Below are positions 8,353-16,499 of a stretch of DNA of 34,403 nucleotides, piece by piece. The notes under the pieces are model-generated. The model did not search any database. It saw only the letters and a list, made by a program, of their open reading frames with translations, and was not told where the DNA came from. Source of the DNA: Alphaproteobacteria bacterium. GTDB lineage: Bacteria; Pseudomonadota; Alphaproteobacteria; Micropepsales; Micropepsaceae. The position numbers and the translations under genes were made by a program. Where the stretch lies: assembly GCA_016792645.1 (NCBI GenBank), contig JAEUMM010000455.1:1-34403 (forward strand), read 5' to 3'. Every line of letters begins with the position of its first letter. Position 1 is the stretch's first letter.

Positions 8353-9996
8353 ATGCTCGGATCTATGCAGGATTGGCCCTTGGTGGTGCCCTCGATCCTG
8401 GATCACGCGGCCCATTTTCATGGCGAGCGCGAGGTCGTCAGCCGCTCGGTTGAGGGGCCCATCGTCCGCACCAACTACCGCCAAGTCCACAGCCGCGCCC
8501 GCAAGGTCGCAAAGGCGCTCACCCGGCGGGGCATCCGCCTCGGCGACCGCATCGGCACGCTCGCCTGGAACACCGGCCGCCATATCGAAGCCTGGTACGG
8601 CATCATGGGGATCGGCGCGGTCTGTCACACCATCAACCCGCGCCTGTTCCCGGAGCAGATCGTCTACATCATCAATCATGCGAACGATCGCATGATGTTC
8701 GTCGACCTGACCTTCGTCCCGATCCTGGAGAAAATCGCCAAGCAGATCGACGGCGTCGAAACCTTCGTCGTCCTGACCGACAAGGCGAACATGCCAAAGA
8801 CGACGCTTCGCAATGCCATTGCGTTCGAGGATCTCGTCGGCGACGTCGACGACGATTTCAGCTGGGCGAAGTTCGACGAGAACACGGCCGCCGGCCTCTG
8901 CTACACCTCCGGCACGACGGGGAACCCGAAAGGCGTGCTCTACTCGCATCGCTCGAATGTCCTGCATGCGATGGCGGTGAATACGTCCGACTGCATCGGT
9001 GCGAAGTCGACCGATACGCTTCTGCCGGTCGTGCCGATGTTCCACGCCAATGCGTGGGCAACGACATTCGCCTGCCCGATGAACGGCACCAAGATGGTGA
9101 TGCCCGGCGCAAAGCTCGACGGACCGTCGGTGTACGAACTGCTCGACAGCGAGAAGGTCACCATCAGCGCCGCGGTGCCGACCGTGTGGCAGATGCTCCT
9201 CGCCCATATGGAGGCGAACAATCTGAAGCTGCCGCACCTACGCAAGGTGATGATCGGCGGTTCGGCGTGTCCGCCGTCGATGATCGAAACCTTCGAGAAG
9301 AAATACGACGTCGAAGTGATGCATGCTTGGGGCATGACGGAGATGTCGCCCGTCGGCACCATCGGCTCGTTCAAATCCGGCATGGAAGACCTGCCGTGGG
9401 CGGAACAGCTGAAGGTGAAGTCGAAGCAGGGCCGCGCCATGTACTCGGTCGAAATGAAGATCACCGACGACGACGGCAAGGATTTGCCCCATGACGGCAA
9501 GACCTTCGGTCATCTGATGGTGCGCGGCCCCGCGGTCGCGCGCGCTTATTTCAAGGGCGAAGGCGGACGCCACGGCACGGACTCGATCGTCGACAAAGAC
9601 AACTGGTTCGACACCGGCGACGTCGCAACGCTCGACGAACTCGGCTTTATGCAAATCACCGACCGCGCAAAGGACGTCATCAAGTCGGGCGGCGAATGGA
9701 TCTCCTCGATCGACGTCGAGAACATCGCCGTCGGCTGCCCCGGCGTCGCGCAGGCCGCGGTGATCGGCGTTGCTCATCCGAAATGGGATGAGCGCCCGCT
9801 CCTCATTGTCGTGCGCAAGGCCGACGCCAACGTGACGAAGGCCGACATGCTGAAATACCTCGACGGCAAGATAGCCAAGTGGTGGATGCCCGACGACGTC
9901 GCCTTCGTGAACGAAATCCCGCTGACCGCGACCGGCAAGATCCAGAAGACGACGCTGCGCCAGCAATTCAAGGACTACAAGCTGCCGGCCGCCTGA
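8353..9996 (+). CDS. fatty-acyl-CoA ligase of the AlkK/DmdB type
   Basis: A 547-residue ANL-superfamily enzyme that would activate a carboxylate to its CoA thioester through an acyl-AMP intermediate. The start ATG at 8353 follows GGAGGA with ideal spacing; a TTG at 8341 would contain that site in its coding region and was rejected. The P-loop [12 protein letters not shown] lies at about 184-195. The AMP-binding WGMTEMSP, the [11 protein letters not shown] hinge region and KSGGEWIS follow, and the catalytic Lys529 is in TATGKIQKT. The N-terminal [10 protein letters not shown] plus [22 protein letters not shown] segments are typical of medium-chain and methylthiopropionate-CoA ligases. The true acid substrate is not determinable here. 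The gene stands alone and ends at a strong terminator. Confidence 0.92.
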   Translation: MLGSMQDWPLVVPSILDHAAHFHGEREVVSRSVEGPIVRTNYRQVHSRARKVAKALTRRGIRLGDRIGTLAWNTGRHIEAWYGIMGIGAVCHTINPRLFPEQIVYIINHANDRMMFVDLTFVPILEKIAKQIDGVETFVVLTDKANMPKTTLRNAIAFEDLVGDVDDDFSWAKFDENTAAGLCYTSGTTGNPKGVLYSHRSNVLHAMAVNTSDCIGAKSTDTLLPVVPMFHANAWATTFACPMNGTKMVMPGAKLDGPSVYELLDSEKVTISAAVPTVWQMLLAHMEANNLKLPHLRKVMIGGSACPPSMIETFEKKYDVEVMHAWGMTEMSPVGTIGSFKSGMEDLPWAEQLKVKSKQGRAMYSVEMKITDDDGKDLPHDGKTFGHLMVRGPAVARAYFKGEGGRHGTDSIVDKDNWFDTGDVATLDELGFMQITDRAKDVIKSGGEWISSIDVENIAVGCPGVAQAAVIGVAHPKWDERPLLIVVRKADANVTKADMLKYLDGKIAKWWMPDDVAFVNEIPLTATGKIQKTTLRQQFKDYKLPAA

Positions 9997-10014
9997 TCGG
10001 CGAATGAAAAACAA

Positions 10015-10044
10015 AAAGGGGCGCGCCACGCGGCGCGCCCCTTT
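10015..10044. terminator. bidirectional rho-independent terminator
   Basis: A perfect 13-bp stem, AAAGGGGCGCGCC (10015-10027) and GGCGCGCCCCTTT (10032-10044), with a 4-base loop. It is A-rich on the left and T-rich on the right, so it can serve both the ligase (plus, ends 9996) and the CsgG-like gene (minus, ends 10064). Confidence 0.88.
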
Positions 10045-10063
10045 GCATTTGCGCGGCCGTTGG

Positions 10064-11008
10064 TCAGCGCAATGGCTCGAGATCGGTGTTCTTCACCCAG
10101 CCCTGATTGCCGTTCTCGTCTTCGACCTTCCACCACAAGCCGTCCTTCTCGCCCAAGGGATCGACACGCGCGCCGGCAGGCAGCTTTCGAACGACCGCCG
10201 AACCCGGATCCGGGAAGCGGTGCATTTTCGTGGGCCGGATTGTCTGATAGGCCTGCTCAGGCGCCGCATCCGAAGCATTGTCCGGCAGCGAACCCAAATT
10301 CGCGACCAAGCCCTTGTACGCCTCAAGAAACGCGAGCGAGATGACCTGGCCGATCTCCGTATCTTCGTAACCGCCGCCGACCACGCCGCCGAAGCCGCCC
10401 CATCCCCCGGCACCCGCGCCGAGTGCGAACGACACGTCGGTCTTCTTCGCCTTGCCCTCTTCGACGGCTTTCGTTTCAGAGGTGCGAACATCCGTGACCG
10501 ACAGGATCGCCTGGGCCTCCAGATCGCGCGTCTTCAACCCGCCGCCGATCGCGCCGCCGACGGGCCCGCCAATGATCCCGCCCACGATGCCGCCGGCCGC
10601 TGAACCGCCCGTATCGCGGTCGGCCGCAACGACTTCGGCGACAAGAATGTAGTCGGCCGCGCGAACCTGTCCGCCGCCAACATTCGACTTCTTCTGCAGC
10701 GATCCTTGCTTGCCCAGGTCGCGCTCCCGCTGCGCAGCATCAAACCCTGCGCCGCGATCGACGAGCACGAAGCAACCCGAGCGTTGTACGTAGAGCTTCA
10801 AGAGCTTCTGCGGCGATTGCAGGTCGTACTCGTTCCAGCCCTTGCGGTCGCCGTCGACGATGGTGATCGCACCCAACGACCGCTCGCATTTCGGAATCTC
10901 CGGTCGCTTGGTGTCCTCGGCCTGCACGGACGTGGCCGAGATAACCATAGCAAACACGGCGCAAAGCGCCGGCAGCCCAAAGCCGCCACGCCGATCAATT
11001 CGTCCCAT
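10064..11008 (-). CDS. exported CsgG/HfaB-like protein with C-terminal SH3 domain
   Basis: A 314-residue exported protein. The signal peptide ends near Ala30 (ISATSVQA). There is no lipobox cysteine, unlike CsgG and HfaB, which are lipoproteins. Residues about 40-245 resemble the CsgG-type domain: LGAITIVDGD, KLLKLYVQRSGCFVLVDRG, then ADYILVAEVVAADRD, and a final SLAFLEAYKGLVANLG helix. Two glycine-rich stretches interrupt the fold, GGIVGGIIGGPVGGAIGGG (about 137-155) and one near 196-213. They fall roughly where CsgG has its membrane-spanning hairpins. Residues about 250-314 look like a bacterial SH3 domain ending in GNQGWVKNTDLEPLR, which often contacts peptidoglycan. Start support is a G-rich site (GGGGG) about 7 bases before ATG 11008. 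No curli or holdfast genes are nearby. The function is inferred from fold only. Confidence 0.75.
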   Translation of the reverse strand: MGRIDRRGGFGLPALCAVFAMVISATSVQAEDTKRPEIPKCERSLGAITIVDGDRKGWNEYDLQSPQKLLKLYVQRSGCFVLVDRGAGFDAAQRERDLGKQGSLQKKSNVGGGQVRAADYILVAEVVAADRDTGGSAAGGIVGGIIGGPVGGAIGGGLKTRDLEAQAILSVTDVRTSETKAVEEGKAKKTDVSFALGAGAGGWGGFGGVVGGGYEDTEIGQVISLAFLEAYKGLVANLGSLPDNASDAAPEQAYQTIRPTKMHRFPDPGSAVVRKLPAGARVDPLGEKDGLWWKVEDENGNQGWVKNTDLEPLR

Positions 11009-11044
11009 AGTCTAACCCCCAAAAAATACGCAACCCCCGCGCCT

Positions 11045-11074
11045 GATATACACGTAACGCCGACACACCGGCAA
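11045..11074 (-). promoter_or_regulatory. candidate sigma-70 promoter for the CsgG-like gene
   Basis: On the minus strand TTGCCG (11074-11069) is followed after 18 bases by TATATC (11050-11045), about 36 bases before the start codon. Prediction by eye. Confidence 0.4.
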
Positions 11075-11161
11075 TCCGAGGCCGCAAAACGTCGCCTTGC
11101 GCGAGAGGGAACGGCGGCCCAAACTCCCATGAGGCTAGAAACAGAGCCGGGGGAGACCGCA

Positions 11162-11887
11162 ATGAAAGATTGGCTCGGGCGCTTGGCGCTCATCGCTGGC
11201 GTCATCGCCGCCGGACTCGTCCTCGCAGCCGGACCGTCTCATCGCTTCGGCTACTTGGATTGGATGCCGGCCCTCGGCCTGTTGGGCTATGGCGTCTACG
11301 CGGCAATGGGTGCCGGCGCACTAGCCGTGCTGTGGCTCATCTTCGCACTCATCGGCCGATCGGCTTCAGGTTGGGTGACGATCGTGATCGCACTCGCCTT
11401 GGCCGTCGGCGCCGCGGCCGGTCCCATAGGCATGCGGATGACGGCGGCAAGCCTGCCGTTCATCCACGACATCACCACCGACACGGCAGAGCCGCCGGCC
11501 TTCGTCGCGCTGAAGCCTGCGCGCGATGCGGCCTTCAACGGCGGCGATTACAAGACCGATCCCGCGGAGCAGCAGAAGGGCTATCCCGACATCCAGCCGC
11601 TGATTGATCCCGCGACCCCGCCCGCCGACATGTTCAAGCGCGCCGAAGCCACGGCGCGCGCGATGGGGTGGGAAATCGTTGCCGCCGTTCCGCAAGACGG
11701 TCGCATTGAAGCCACCGACACCACCGCATGGTGGGGCTTCAAAGACGACATCGTCATTCGCATCCGGCCTGAAGGTGAAGGCTCGCGTCTCGACATCCGC
11801 TCCATGTCGCGCGTCGGCAAATCCGATCTCGGCAAGAATGCGGATCGCATCCGCAAATTCTTCGCCGCCCTCAAGGAAACGAAATAG
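11162..11887 (+). CDS. DUF1499 family membrane protein
   Basis: A 241-residue protein. The start ATG at 11162 is chosen because GGGGGAG lies 6 bases upstream and the protein then begins with a membrane segment. Earlier in-frame starts would add an unrelated basic leader. Three hydrophobic segments cover about residues 7-22, 34-60 and 68-88. The remaining 150 residues form a soluble DUF1499 domain, recognisable from YPDIQPLIDPATPPADMFKR, MGWEIVA, IEATDTTAWWGFKDD and the SRLDIRSMSRVGKSDLGKNA motif. The family is widespread in proteobacteria and has no established activity that I know of. The stop at 11887 lies 4 bases before the next gene, so the two are probably translationally coupled. Confidence 0.85.
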   Translation: MKDWLGRLALIAGVIAAGLVLAAGPSHRFGYLDWMPALGLLGYGVYAAMGAGALAVLWLIFALIGRSASGWVTIVIALALAVGAAAGPIGMRMTAASLPFIHDITTDTAEPPAFVALKPARDAAFNGGDYKTDPAEQQKGYPDIQPLIDPATPPADMFKRAEATARAMGWEIVAAVPQDGRIEATDTTAWWGFKDDIVIRIRPEGEGSRLDIRSMSRVGKSDLGKNADRIRKFFAALKETK

Positions 11888-11891
11888 CAGC

Positions 11892-12833
11892 TTGACCACA
11901 CCGCACAAAGCCGCCGACCTTCACGTCGAACTCCCGAATCTGACGACGGATCGCAGTTACGATCCGGCCTACGAAACGTCGGTCGAGATCTCGCCGCTGA
12001 TCCGTCGCGTTCTCGCGCGCAATCCGAACGCCTTCACGTTTCACGGCACCGGCACCTATATCGTCGGCCGCGGGAAGGTCGCGGTCATCGACCCGGGCCC
12101 CCTGATCGACGAACACGTCGAAGCTTTGAAGGCGGCGCTGAAGAACGACGTCGTCACGCACATTTTGATCACCCACACCCACAACGACCATTCGCCGGCC
12201 GCCGCGCCGCTGAAGGCGGCAACCGGCGCCAAGACCTACGCCTTCGGCCCGCACGGCGCGGGCAAGAAAAGCGAAGGCGTCGATGTGGAGGAGGGCGGCG
12301 ATATGGACTTCCGCCCCGACGTCACGATGCGCGACGGCGACGCGATCGAAGGCGAAGGCTGGACGTTCGACTGCGTCTACACACCCGGCCACACCTCGAA
12401 CCACATGTGCTTTGCCTTGCACGAGGAACGTGCGCTCTTCTCCGGCGACCACGTCATGGGCTGGTCGACGACGGTCATCGCGCCGCCCGACGGCGACATG
12501 GCGCAGTACCTCGCCAGCCTCCGGAAACTCACGACGCGCGACGACCAAATCTACTACCCGACCCACGGCAACGCCGTGAAGAACCCGCAGCGCTTCGTGT
12601 CGAAACTCATCGAACACCGCCACGCCCGGGAACGTCAGATCGCGGTCTGCCTCAAGGACGGCCTCACGCGCATCCCCGACATGGTGGCCGTCATTTATTC
12701 CGAGATCGACAAGCGCCTACACCCCGCGGCCGCGATGTCGGTGCTTGCCCACTTGCGGCACATGGTGGCGACCGGCCGTGCCGTAACGGACGGTCCTGCA
12801 ACCGCCGCGAGCGTCTATCGTCCCGCGACATGA
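11892..12833 (+). CDS. MBL-fold metallo-hydrolase, LACTB2-like
   Basis: A 313-residue cytosolic metallo-beta-lactamase-fold enzyme. The start is inferred as TTG at 11892, four bases after the DUF1499 stop, with an AAGGA in the end of that gene; no ATG occurs before the metal site. The metal-binding motif THTHNDH gives H95, H97, D99 and H100. YTPGHTSNH supplies the next His and FSGDHVMGW the bridging Asp. YPTHGNAV supplies the last His. The C-terminal 80 residues (RERQIAVCL, RIPDMVAVIYSEID, AMSVLAHLRHMVATGRAV) form a winged helix like that of human LACTB2, an endoribonuclease relative. It is complete for the family. The substrate, RNA or a small ester, cannot be decided. It is probably co-transcribed with the DUF1499 gene and possibly with the GST 62 bases downstream. 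Confidence 0.88.
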   Translation: MTTPHKAADLHVELPNLTTDRSYDPAYETSVEISPLIRRVLARNPNAFTFHGTGTYIVGRGKVAVIDPGPLIDEHVEALKAALKNDVVTHILITHTHNDHSPAAAPLKAATGAKTYAFGPHGAGKKSEGVDVEEGGDMDFRPDVTMRDGDAIEGEGWTFDCVYTPGHTSNHMCFALHEERALFSGDHVMGWSTTVIAPPDGDMAQYLASLRKLTTRDDQIYYPTHGNAVKNPQRFVSKLIEHRHARERQIAVCLKDGLTRIPDMVAVIYSEIDKRLHPAAAMSVLAHLRHMVATGRAVTDGPATAASVYRPAT

Positions 12834-12895
12834 GTTGACACGCCGCCCGCCGGTACGCCTCACTGCGCCTTCAAAAATTCCATGGGAGGAAACCA

Positions 12896-13507
12896 ATGAA
12901 ATTCTACAACTCGATCGGACCCAACCCGCGGGCCGTGCGCATGTTCATGGCCGAGAAGGGCTTGAAGGTTCCGACGGTCGAAGTCGACTTGATTAAAGGG
13001 GAAAACCGTCAGGACGCGTACAAGCAAAAGAACAACGCCGGCCAAATGCCCTGCCTCGAACTCGAAGACGGCACGACGATCAGCGAGATCACCGCAATCT
13101 GCGAATATCTCGAAGACACGAATCCGAAGCCCGCCCTGATCGGTTCGACGCCGAAGGAAAAGGCGGAGACGCGCATGTGGACGCGCCGCATCGATCTCAA
13201 CATCGTAGAACCGCTGGCCAACGGCTTCCGCTACAGCCAGGGCCTGCCCCTGTTCAAGGATCGCATCCCGACCGCGCCCGAAGCCGCCGACGGTCTGAAG
13301 CGTATCGCGCAAGATCGCATGCTGTGGCTCGACAAGATGGTAGCCGGCCGCCAGTGGATTTGCGGGGACAGGTTCAGCTACGCCGACATCCACCTCTTCG
13401 CCTTCCTCGATTTCGGAAAGCAGGTCGGCCAACTGTTGAACCCGGAAGCCAAGACGATCGCCGCCATCTACGACCGCGCCGGCGCGCGCCCAAGCGCAAA
13501 GGCATAA
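12896..13507 (+). CDS. glutathione S-transferase
   Basis: A 203-residue cytosolic GST with thioredoxin-like N-terminal domain (about 1-80) and all-helical C-terminal domain. The N-terminus MKFYNSIGPNPRAVRMFMAE contains the usual first strand and helix. The cis-proline segment is GQMPCLELEDG, and the glutathione gamma-glutamyl site is ISEITAICEYLE. The C-terminal domain has the conserved FSYADIHLFAFLDF helix-capping motif. The start is firm, with GGGAGG 6 bases upstream of ATG 12896. Bacterial GSTs of this kind conjugate or reduce electrophiles; the substrate is unknown. It lies between two MBL-fold genes. A glyoxalase II-like partnership with an MBL enzyme is possible but not shown. Confidence 0.9.
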   Translation: MKFYNSIGPNPRAVRMFMAEKGLKVPTVEVDLIKGENRQDAYKQKNNAGQMPCLELEDGTTISEITAICEYLEDTNPKPALIGSTPKEKAETRMWTRRIDLNIVEPLANGFRYSQGLPLFKDRIPTAPEAADGLKRIAQDRMLWLDKMVAGRQWICGDRFSYADIHLFAFLDFGKQVGQLLNPEAKTIAAIYDRAGARPSAKA

Positions 13508-13527
13508 GGCGCCGCGCTCACGCCCAA

Positions 13528-13668
13528 GTGATTGGTCGCCTCTTCTGGTGGATCTACACGGCTGTGTGGGCCGCGCTCGCTATCAGCATCGTGATCCTGA
13601 CGCTCGGCCGTCTCGTCTCAACCCATGAGGCCGGGGAATCTGGCCGCGCGCCCGTCACGTCCATGTGA
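13528..13668 (+). CDS. possible 46-residue single-pass membrane peptide
   Basis: A GTG-started frame (13528-13668) encodes MIGRLFWWIYTAVWAALAIS and 26 more residues. One continuous hydrophobic helix spans about residues 4-26, followed by a polar tail. It fills the gap between the GST and the exported MBL gene. There is no convincing Shine-Dalgarno and the frame is an extension of a longer non-coding frame, so it may be chance. The concentration of hydrophobic residues right after the start is the only positive evidence. Confidence 0.35.
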   Translation: MIGRLFWWIYTAVWAALAISIVILTLGRLVSTHEAGESGRAPVTSM

Positions 13669-13723
13669 CTGGATCGGCGCCGCCGGCCCTGCTCGCATCC
13701 CGCGCGAACAGGGGACAAAGACC

Positions 13724-14836
13724 ATGATCGCGCTCGCACGCGCCACGTTCGTTACGGCGCTCCTTCTCGTCCTCGCGGCACACGCGCACGCGAAGAACGA
13801 TCTCTTCGATCTCGAGTGGAAGGAACTCGCGCCCGGCGTCCACGTCGGCCAACGCCCTGACCCGATGCGCTATCCCGTCGTATGCAACACCGTGATCGTG
13901 ATCGGCAGCGACGGCGTTCTCGTCTTCGATGGCGGCGGCTTCCCCACCCAAGGCGACCAAGTGGCCGCGAAGGTGAAAGCGCTGACGCCCAAGCCCGTGA
14001 AGTTCATCGTCATCAGCCATTGGCACGGCGACCATAACCGCGGCATCTCACCGATCTTGGACGCCTACCCGGGTGCCCAAGTCGTCGGCCACGAATTCAC
14101 CAAGGCCGCGATGCTCGGCGCACCGATGCAGCGCATCCACAAGGCCGAAGTCGCCGGCGACGCCCGCGACACCGCGGAGGCGATAAGGAAGGCTCTGGCC
14201 GACAACAAATTCCTCGACGGCTCGCCCCTGGATCCGGCCGAGCGGCCCTTCTTCGAACGCTTCGTCGCCGACAACGTCGCGCATCAAGCAGAGCTTGCGC
14301 GCATGAAGATCACGCCGCCCACGATCGTTTTCGACAAGGAACTCTACCTGAAACTCGGCGACCGCACGGTCGAACTGCGCCATTTCGGCCCCGCCAACAC
14401 CAAGGGCGATGCCGTGATGCTGCTGCGCGACGCCGGCATCGTCGCGTCGGGCGACATCGTCGTGGCGCCGATCCCCTATGCGTTCGGCAGCTATCCCTCG
14501 AACTGGGCGGACGTGTTGAAACAAATCAAAGCCACAAAGTACCGCGTTCTCGTGCCCGGCCACGGCCCGCTCCAAAGCGATGCCGCCTACGTCGACCTCT
14601 TGATCGAAACCCTGCAAAGCGTCGCGCATCAAGTGAACGCGCTTGTCACGCAGGGCAAGTCGCTGGACGATATCTCCAAGGCGGTCGACTTCGCCAAAGT
14701 CGAGCAACGCTTCACAAGAAACGATCCGATCTTGAAACGCTTCTTCGATCTGTTCTTCAAGCAACCCGTCATCCCCGCCGCCTACAATACAGCGAAAGGC
14801 ATCGAGAACGAGAAGCTGACGGAAGACGCAAAGTAG
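13724..14836 (+). CDS. exported MBL-fold metallo-hydrolase
   Basis: A 370-residue periplasmic metallo-beta-lactamase-fold protein. The start ATG at 13724 has GGGG about 9 bases upstream and gives a signal peptide MIALARATFVTALLLVLAAH, probably cleaved after AHA near residue 23. The longer upstream frame lacks this. The motif SHWHGDH gives H99, H101, D103 and H104. SGDIVVAPIPYAFGSYPSNW supplies the bridging Asp and VPGHGPL the last His. At the position usually occupied by a His in GxxHTxGD, this protein reads GPANTKGD. The region between the sites carries an insertion (about 130-200). It resembles SoxH/quinoprotein-relay-type exported MBL proteins more than true beta-lactamases. It is convergent with the acyl-CoA synthetase, with 11 bases between the stops. 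Confidence 0.85.
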   Translation: MIALARATFVTALLLVLAAHAHAKNDLFDLEWKELAPGVHVGQRPDPMRYPVVCNTVIVIGSDGVLVFDGGGFPTQGDQVAAKVKALTPKPVKFIVISHWHGDHNRGISPILDAYPGAQVVGHEFTKAAMLGAPMQRIHKAEVAGDARDTAEAIRKALADNKFLDGSPLDPAERPFFERFVADNVAHQAELARMKITPPTIVFDKELYLKLGDRTVELRHFGPANTKGDAVMLLRDAGIVASGDIVVAPIPYAFGSYPSNWADVLKQIKATKYRVLVPGHGPLQSDAAYVDLLIETLQSVAHQVNALVTQGKSLDDISKAVDFAKVEQRFTRNDPILKRFFDLFFKQPVIPAAYNTAKGIENEKLTEDAK

Positions 14837-14847
14837 GGCGGAATCGA

Positions 14848-16401
14848 CTAGATTCTCCGGCCGGCCTTCTCCCAATATGGATCGCGCAATTTGCGCTTGA
14901 AGATCTTGCCGGAATCCTCGCGCGGCAACTCGCCGCGGAACTCGACGATCTTTGGCACTTTGTATTTGGTGAGGTGATCGCGCAGATAGGACTTCACGTC
15001 CGTTTCGCTGATCTTCGCGCCCGGTTGCGGCTGCACGAAAGCGGCGAGCGCTTCGCCGAACTCCGCGTCCGGAATACCGAACACCGCGCAATCGGCGACG
15101 CCGGAAATTTTCAGAATCTCCGCCTCGATCTCTGCGGGATAGATGTTCACGCCGCCGGAGATCACCATGTGATTGCGCCGGTCGCAGAGAAACAAGAAGC
15201 CGTCCTTGTCGACATAGCCGATATCGCCGACGGAGATCAGGCCGTTCCGCTCCGCCTTCGCGCGCTTGGCATCGTCGCCGTGATAGGTGAAATCGCCGCC
15301 GGTGGTCAGCCGCACGTAGACATCGCCGGCCTCACCGGTGGCGGCCTCCTTCCCGGCGTCATCGAGAATGACAAGCTTCACGTCCGGCTGCGCGCGCCCG
15401 ACGGTACCCGGATGTTTGAGCCATTCGTCTGCCGTGCAAAACACGACCGCGCTCGTCTCCGTCGCGCCGTAATATTCGTTGATGATCGGCCCCCACCATT
15501 CGATCATGCCGCGTTTGATGTCGGGCGGGCAGGGCGCCGCCGCGTGCACGACGAATTTCAGCGACGACAAATCGTATTTCGTCTTCACGTCGGCCGGCAG
15601 TTTCATCAACCGCACGAACATCGTCGGAACCATGTGCAGATGCGTGACGCGATGCCGCTCGATCAGCTGCAGCAACTCCTCCGGATCGAACCGCGGCTGA
15701 AGGATCACGTCGCCGCCCGTCCGAACCGCATAGCCGCCATAGGCGTTCGGCGCCGAATGATACATCGGCCCCGTCACGACGGTGATGATGCGCTCTGGCT
15801 TCTGCGCCACCAGCACCTGGTCGAATCCGAATGCGCGCGCGATCAGCTTTGTCAGCGCCAGAGTCTGCGCTTCGGTTGGCGGGAAGCGACGCACACCCTT
15901 TGGCCGCCCGGTCGTGCCCGACGTATAGATGATCGCCCCCGGCGGCTGGATCGCTGCCGGCGTGTGGCGCGGAAAGCTCTCGATCCAGGCGTCCCATACC
16001 TTCACACCCGGCCGCATGGCGCAGGCCTCCGGCGAAAGCTGATAGGCGGCCGCGATCTCAGGCGGCGTATCTACGGCCAAGATCGGAACGCCGGCCGGCG
16101 TCGCGGCCAAGGCCACGGACAGGAGGTCGGTATGAACCACCACCGCTTTGGCCCCGGAATCCGAGATGATGTAACGCGCTTCCTCCGCCGTGAAATGCCA
16201 GTTCACGGGAACCGAATACGCGCCAAGCAGGCCTGCCGCCATCCCAGCTTCAAAGAAAGCAAAGTCGTTGCGCAGAAACAGCGCGACCCCATCGCCGGGG
16301 CCAACGCCGATTGAAGCAAACGCCGACGCAGCGCGTTCGGCCCGCTCTTGAAGTGAAGCTAGCGGCAGCTCGCGCGCGCCGCTGATCAGTCGTCCGGACA
16401 T
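14848..16401 (-). CDS. acyl-CoA synthetase (ANL superfamily)
   Basis: A 517-residue AMP-forming acyl-CoA ligase. The ATG at 16401 (MSGRLISGARELPLASLQER) is preferred over an in-frame TTG at 16452. The P-loop IIYTSGTTGRPKG lies near residues 157-169, EYYGATETSAVVF forms the A5 motif, and VGDIGYVDKDGFLFLCDR leads to the hinge. MVISGGVNIYPAEIE forms A8, and the catalytic Lys499 is in EDSGKIFKRKL. The segment RRFPPTEAQTLALTK after the P-loop is typical of FadD4-like and bile/steroid-type ligases, but that does not fix the substrate. It is divergent from tamA across about 98 bases. It has no obvious pathway partners next to it apart from the other acyl-CoA ligase 5 kb away. Confidence 0.9.
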   Translation of the reverse strand: MSGRLISGARELPLASLQERAERAASAFASIGVGPGDGVALFLRNDFAFFEAGMAAGLLGAYSVPVNWHFTAEEARYIISDSGAKAVVVHTDLLSVALAATPAGVPILAVDTPPEIAAAYQLSPEACAMRPGVKVWDAWIESFPRHTPAAIQPPGAIIYTSGTTGRPKGVRRFPPTEAQTLALTKLIARAFGFDQVLVAQKPERIITVVTGPMYHSAPNAYGGYAVRTGGDVILQPRFDPEELLQLIERHRVTHLHMVPTMFVRLMKLPADVKTKYDLSSLKFVVHAAAPCPPDIKRGMIEWWGPIINEYYGATETSAVVFCTADEWLKHPGTVGRAQPDVKLVILDDAGKEAATGEAGDVYVRLTTGGDFTYHGDDAKRAKAERNGLISVGDIGYVDKDGFLFLCDRRNHMVISGGVNIYPAEIEAEILKISGVADCAVFGIPDAEFGEALAAFVQPQPGAKISETDVKSYLRDHLTKYKVPKIVEFRGELPREDSGKIFKRKLRDPYWEKAGRRI

Positions 16402-16499
16402 TTCAGAACCCACCGTGTTTGAACTGTAACGACGCGCCGCACGCTCTGACAAGTCGCGCGTGCGACGCCGCGGTCATTAACCCGCCGTAAACCGCGAAC

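Noticed and set aside
11892-14836. Calling the two MBL-fold proteins beta-lactamases
   Set aside because: One has the LACTB2-type winged helix and the other the exported SoxH-like layout with an Asn substitution; neither shows class B beta-lactamase features beyond the shared metal fold.
14974-16314. 446-codon open frame antisense to the acyl-CoA synthetase
   Set aside because: It is a high-GC shadow frame; the opposite strand carries all ANL motifs, and this frame is Arg/His-rich with no recognisable domain.
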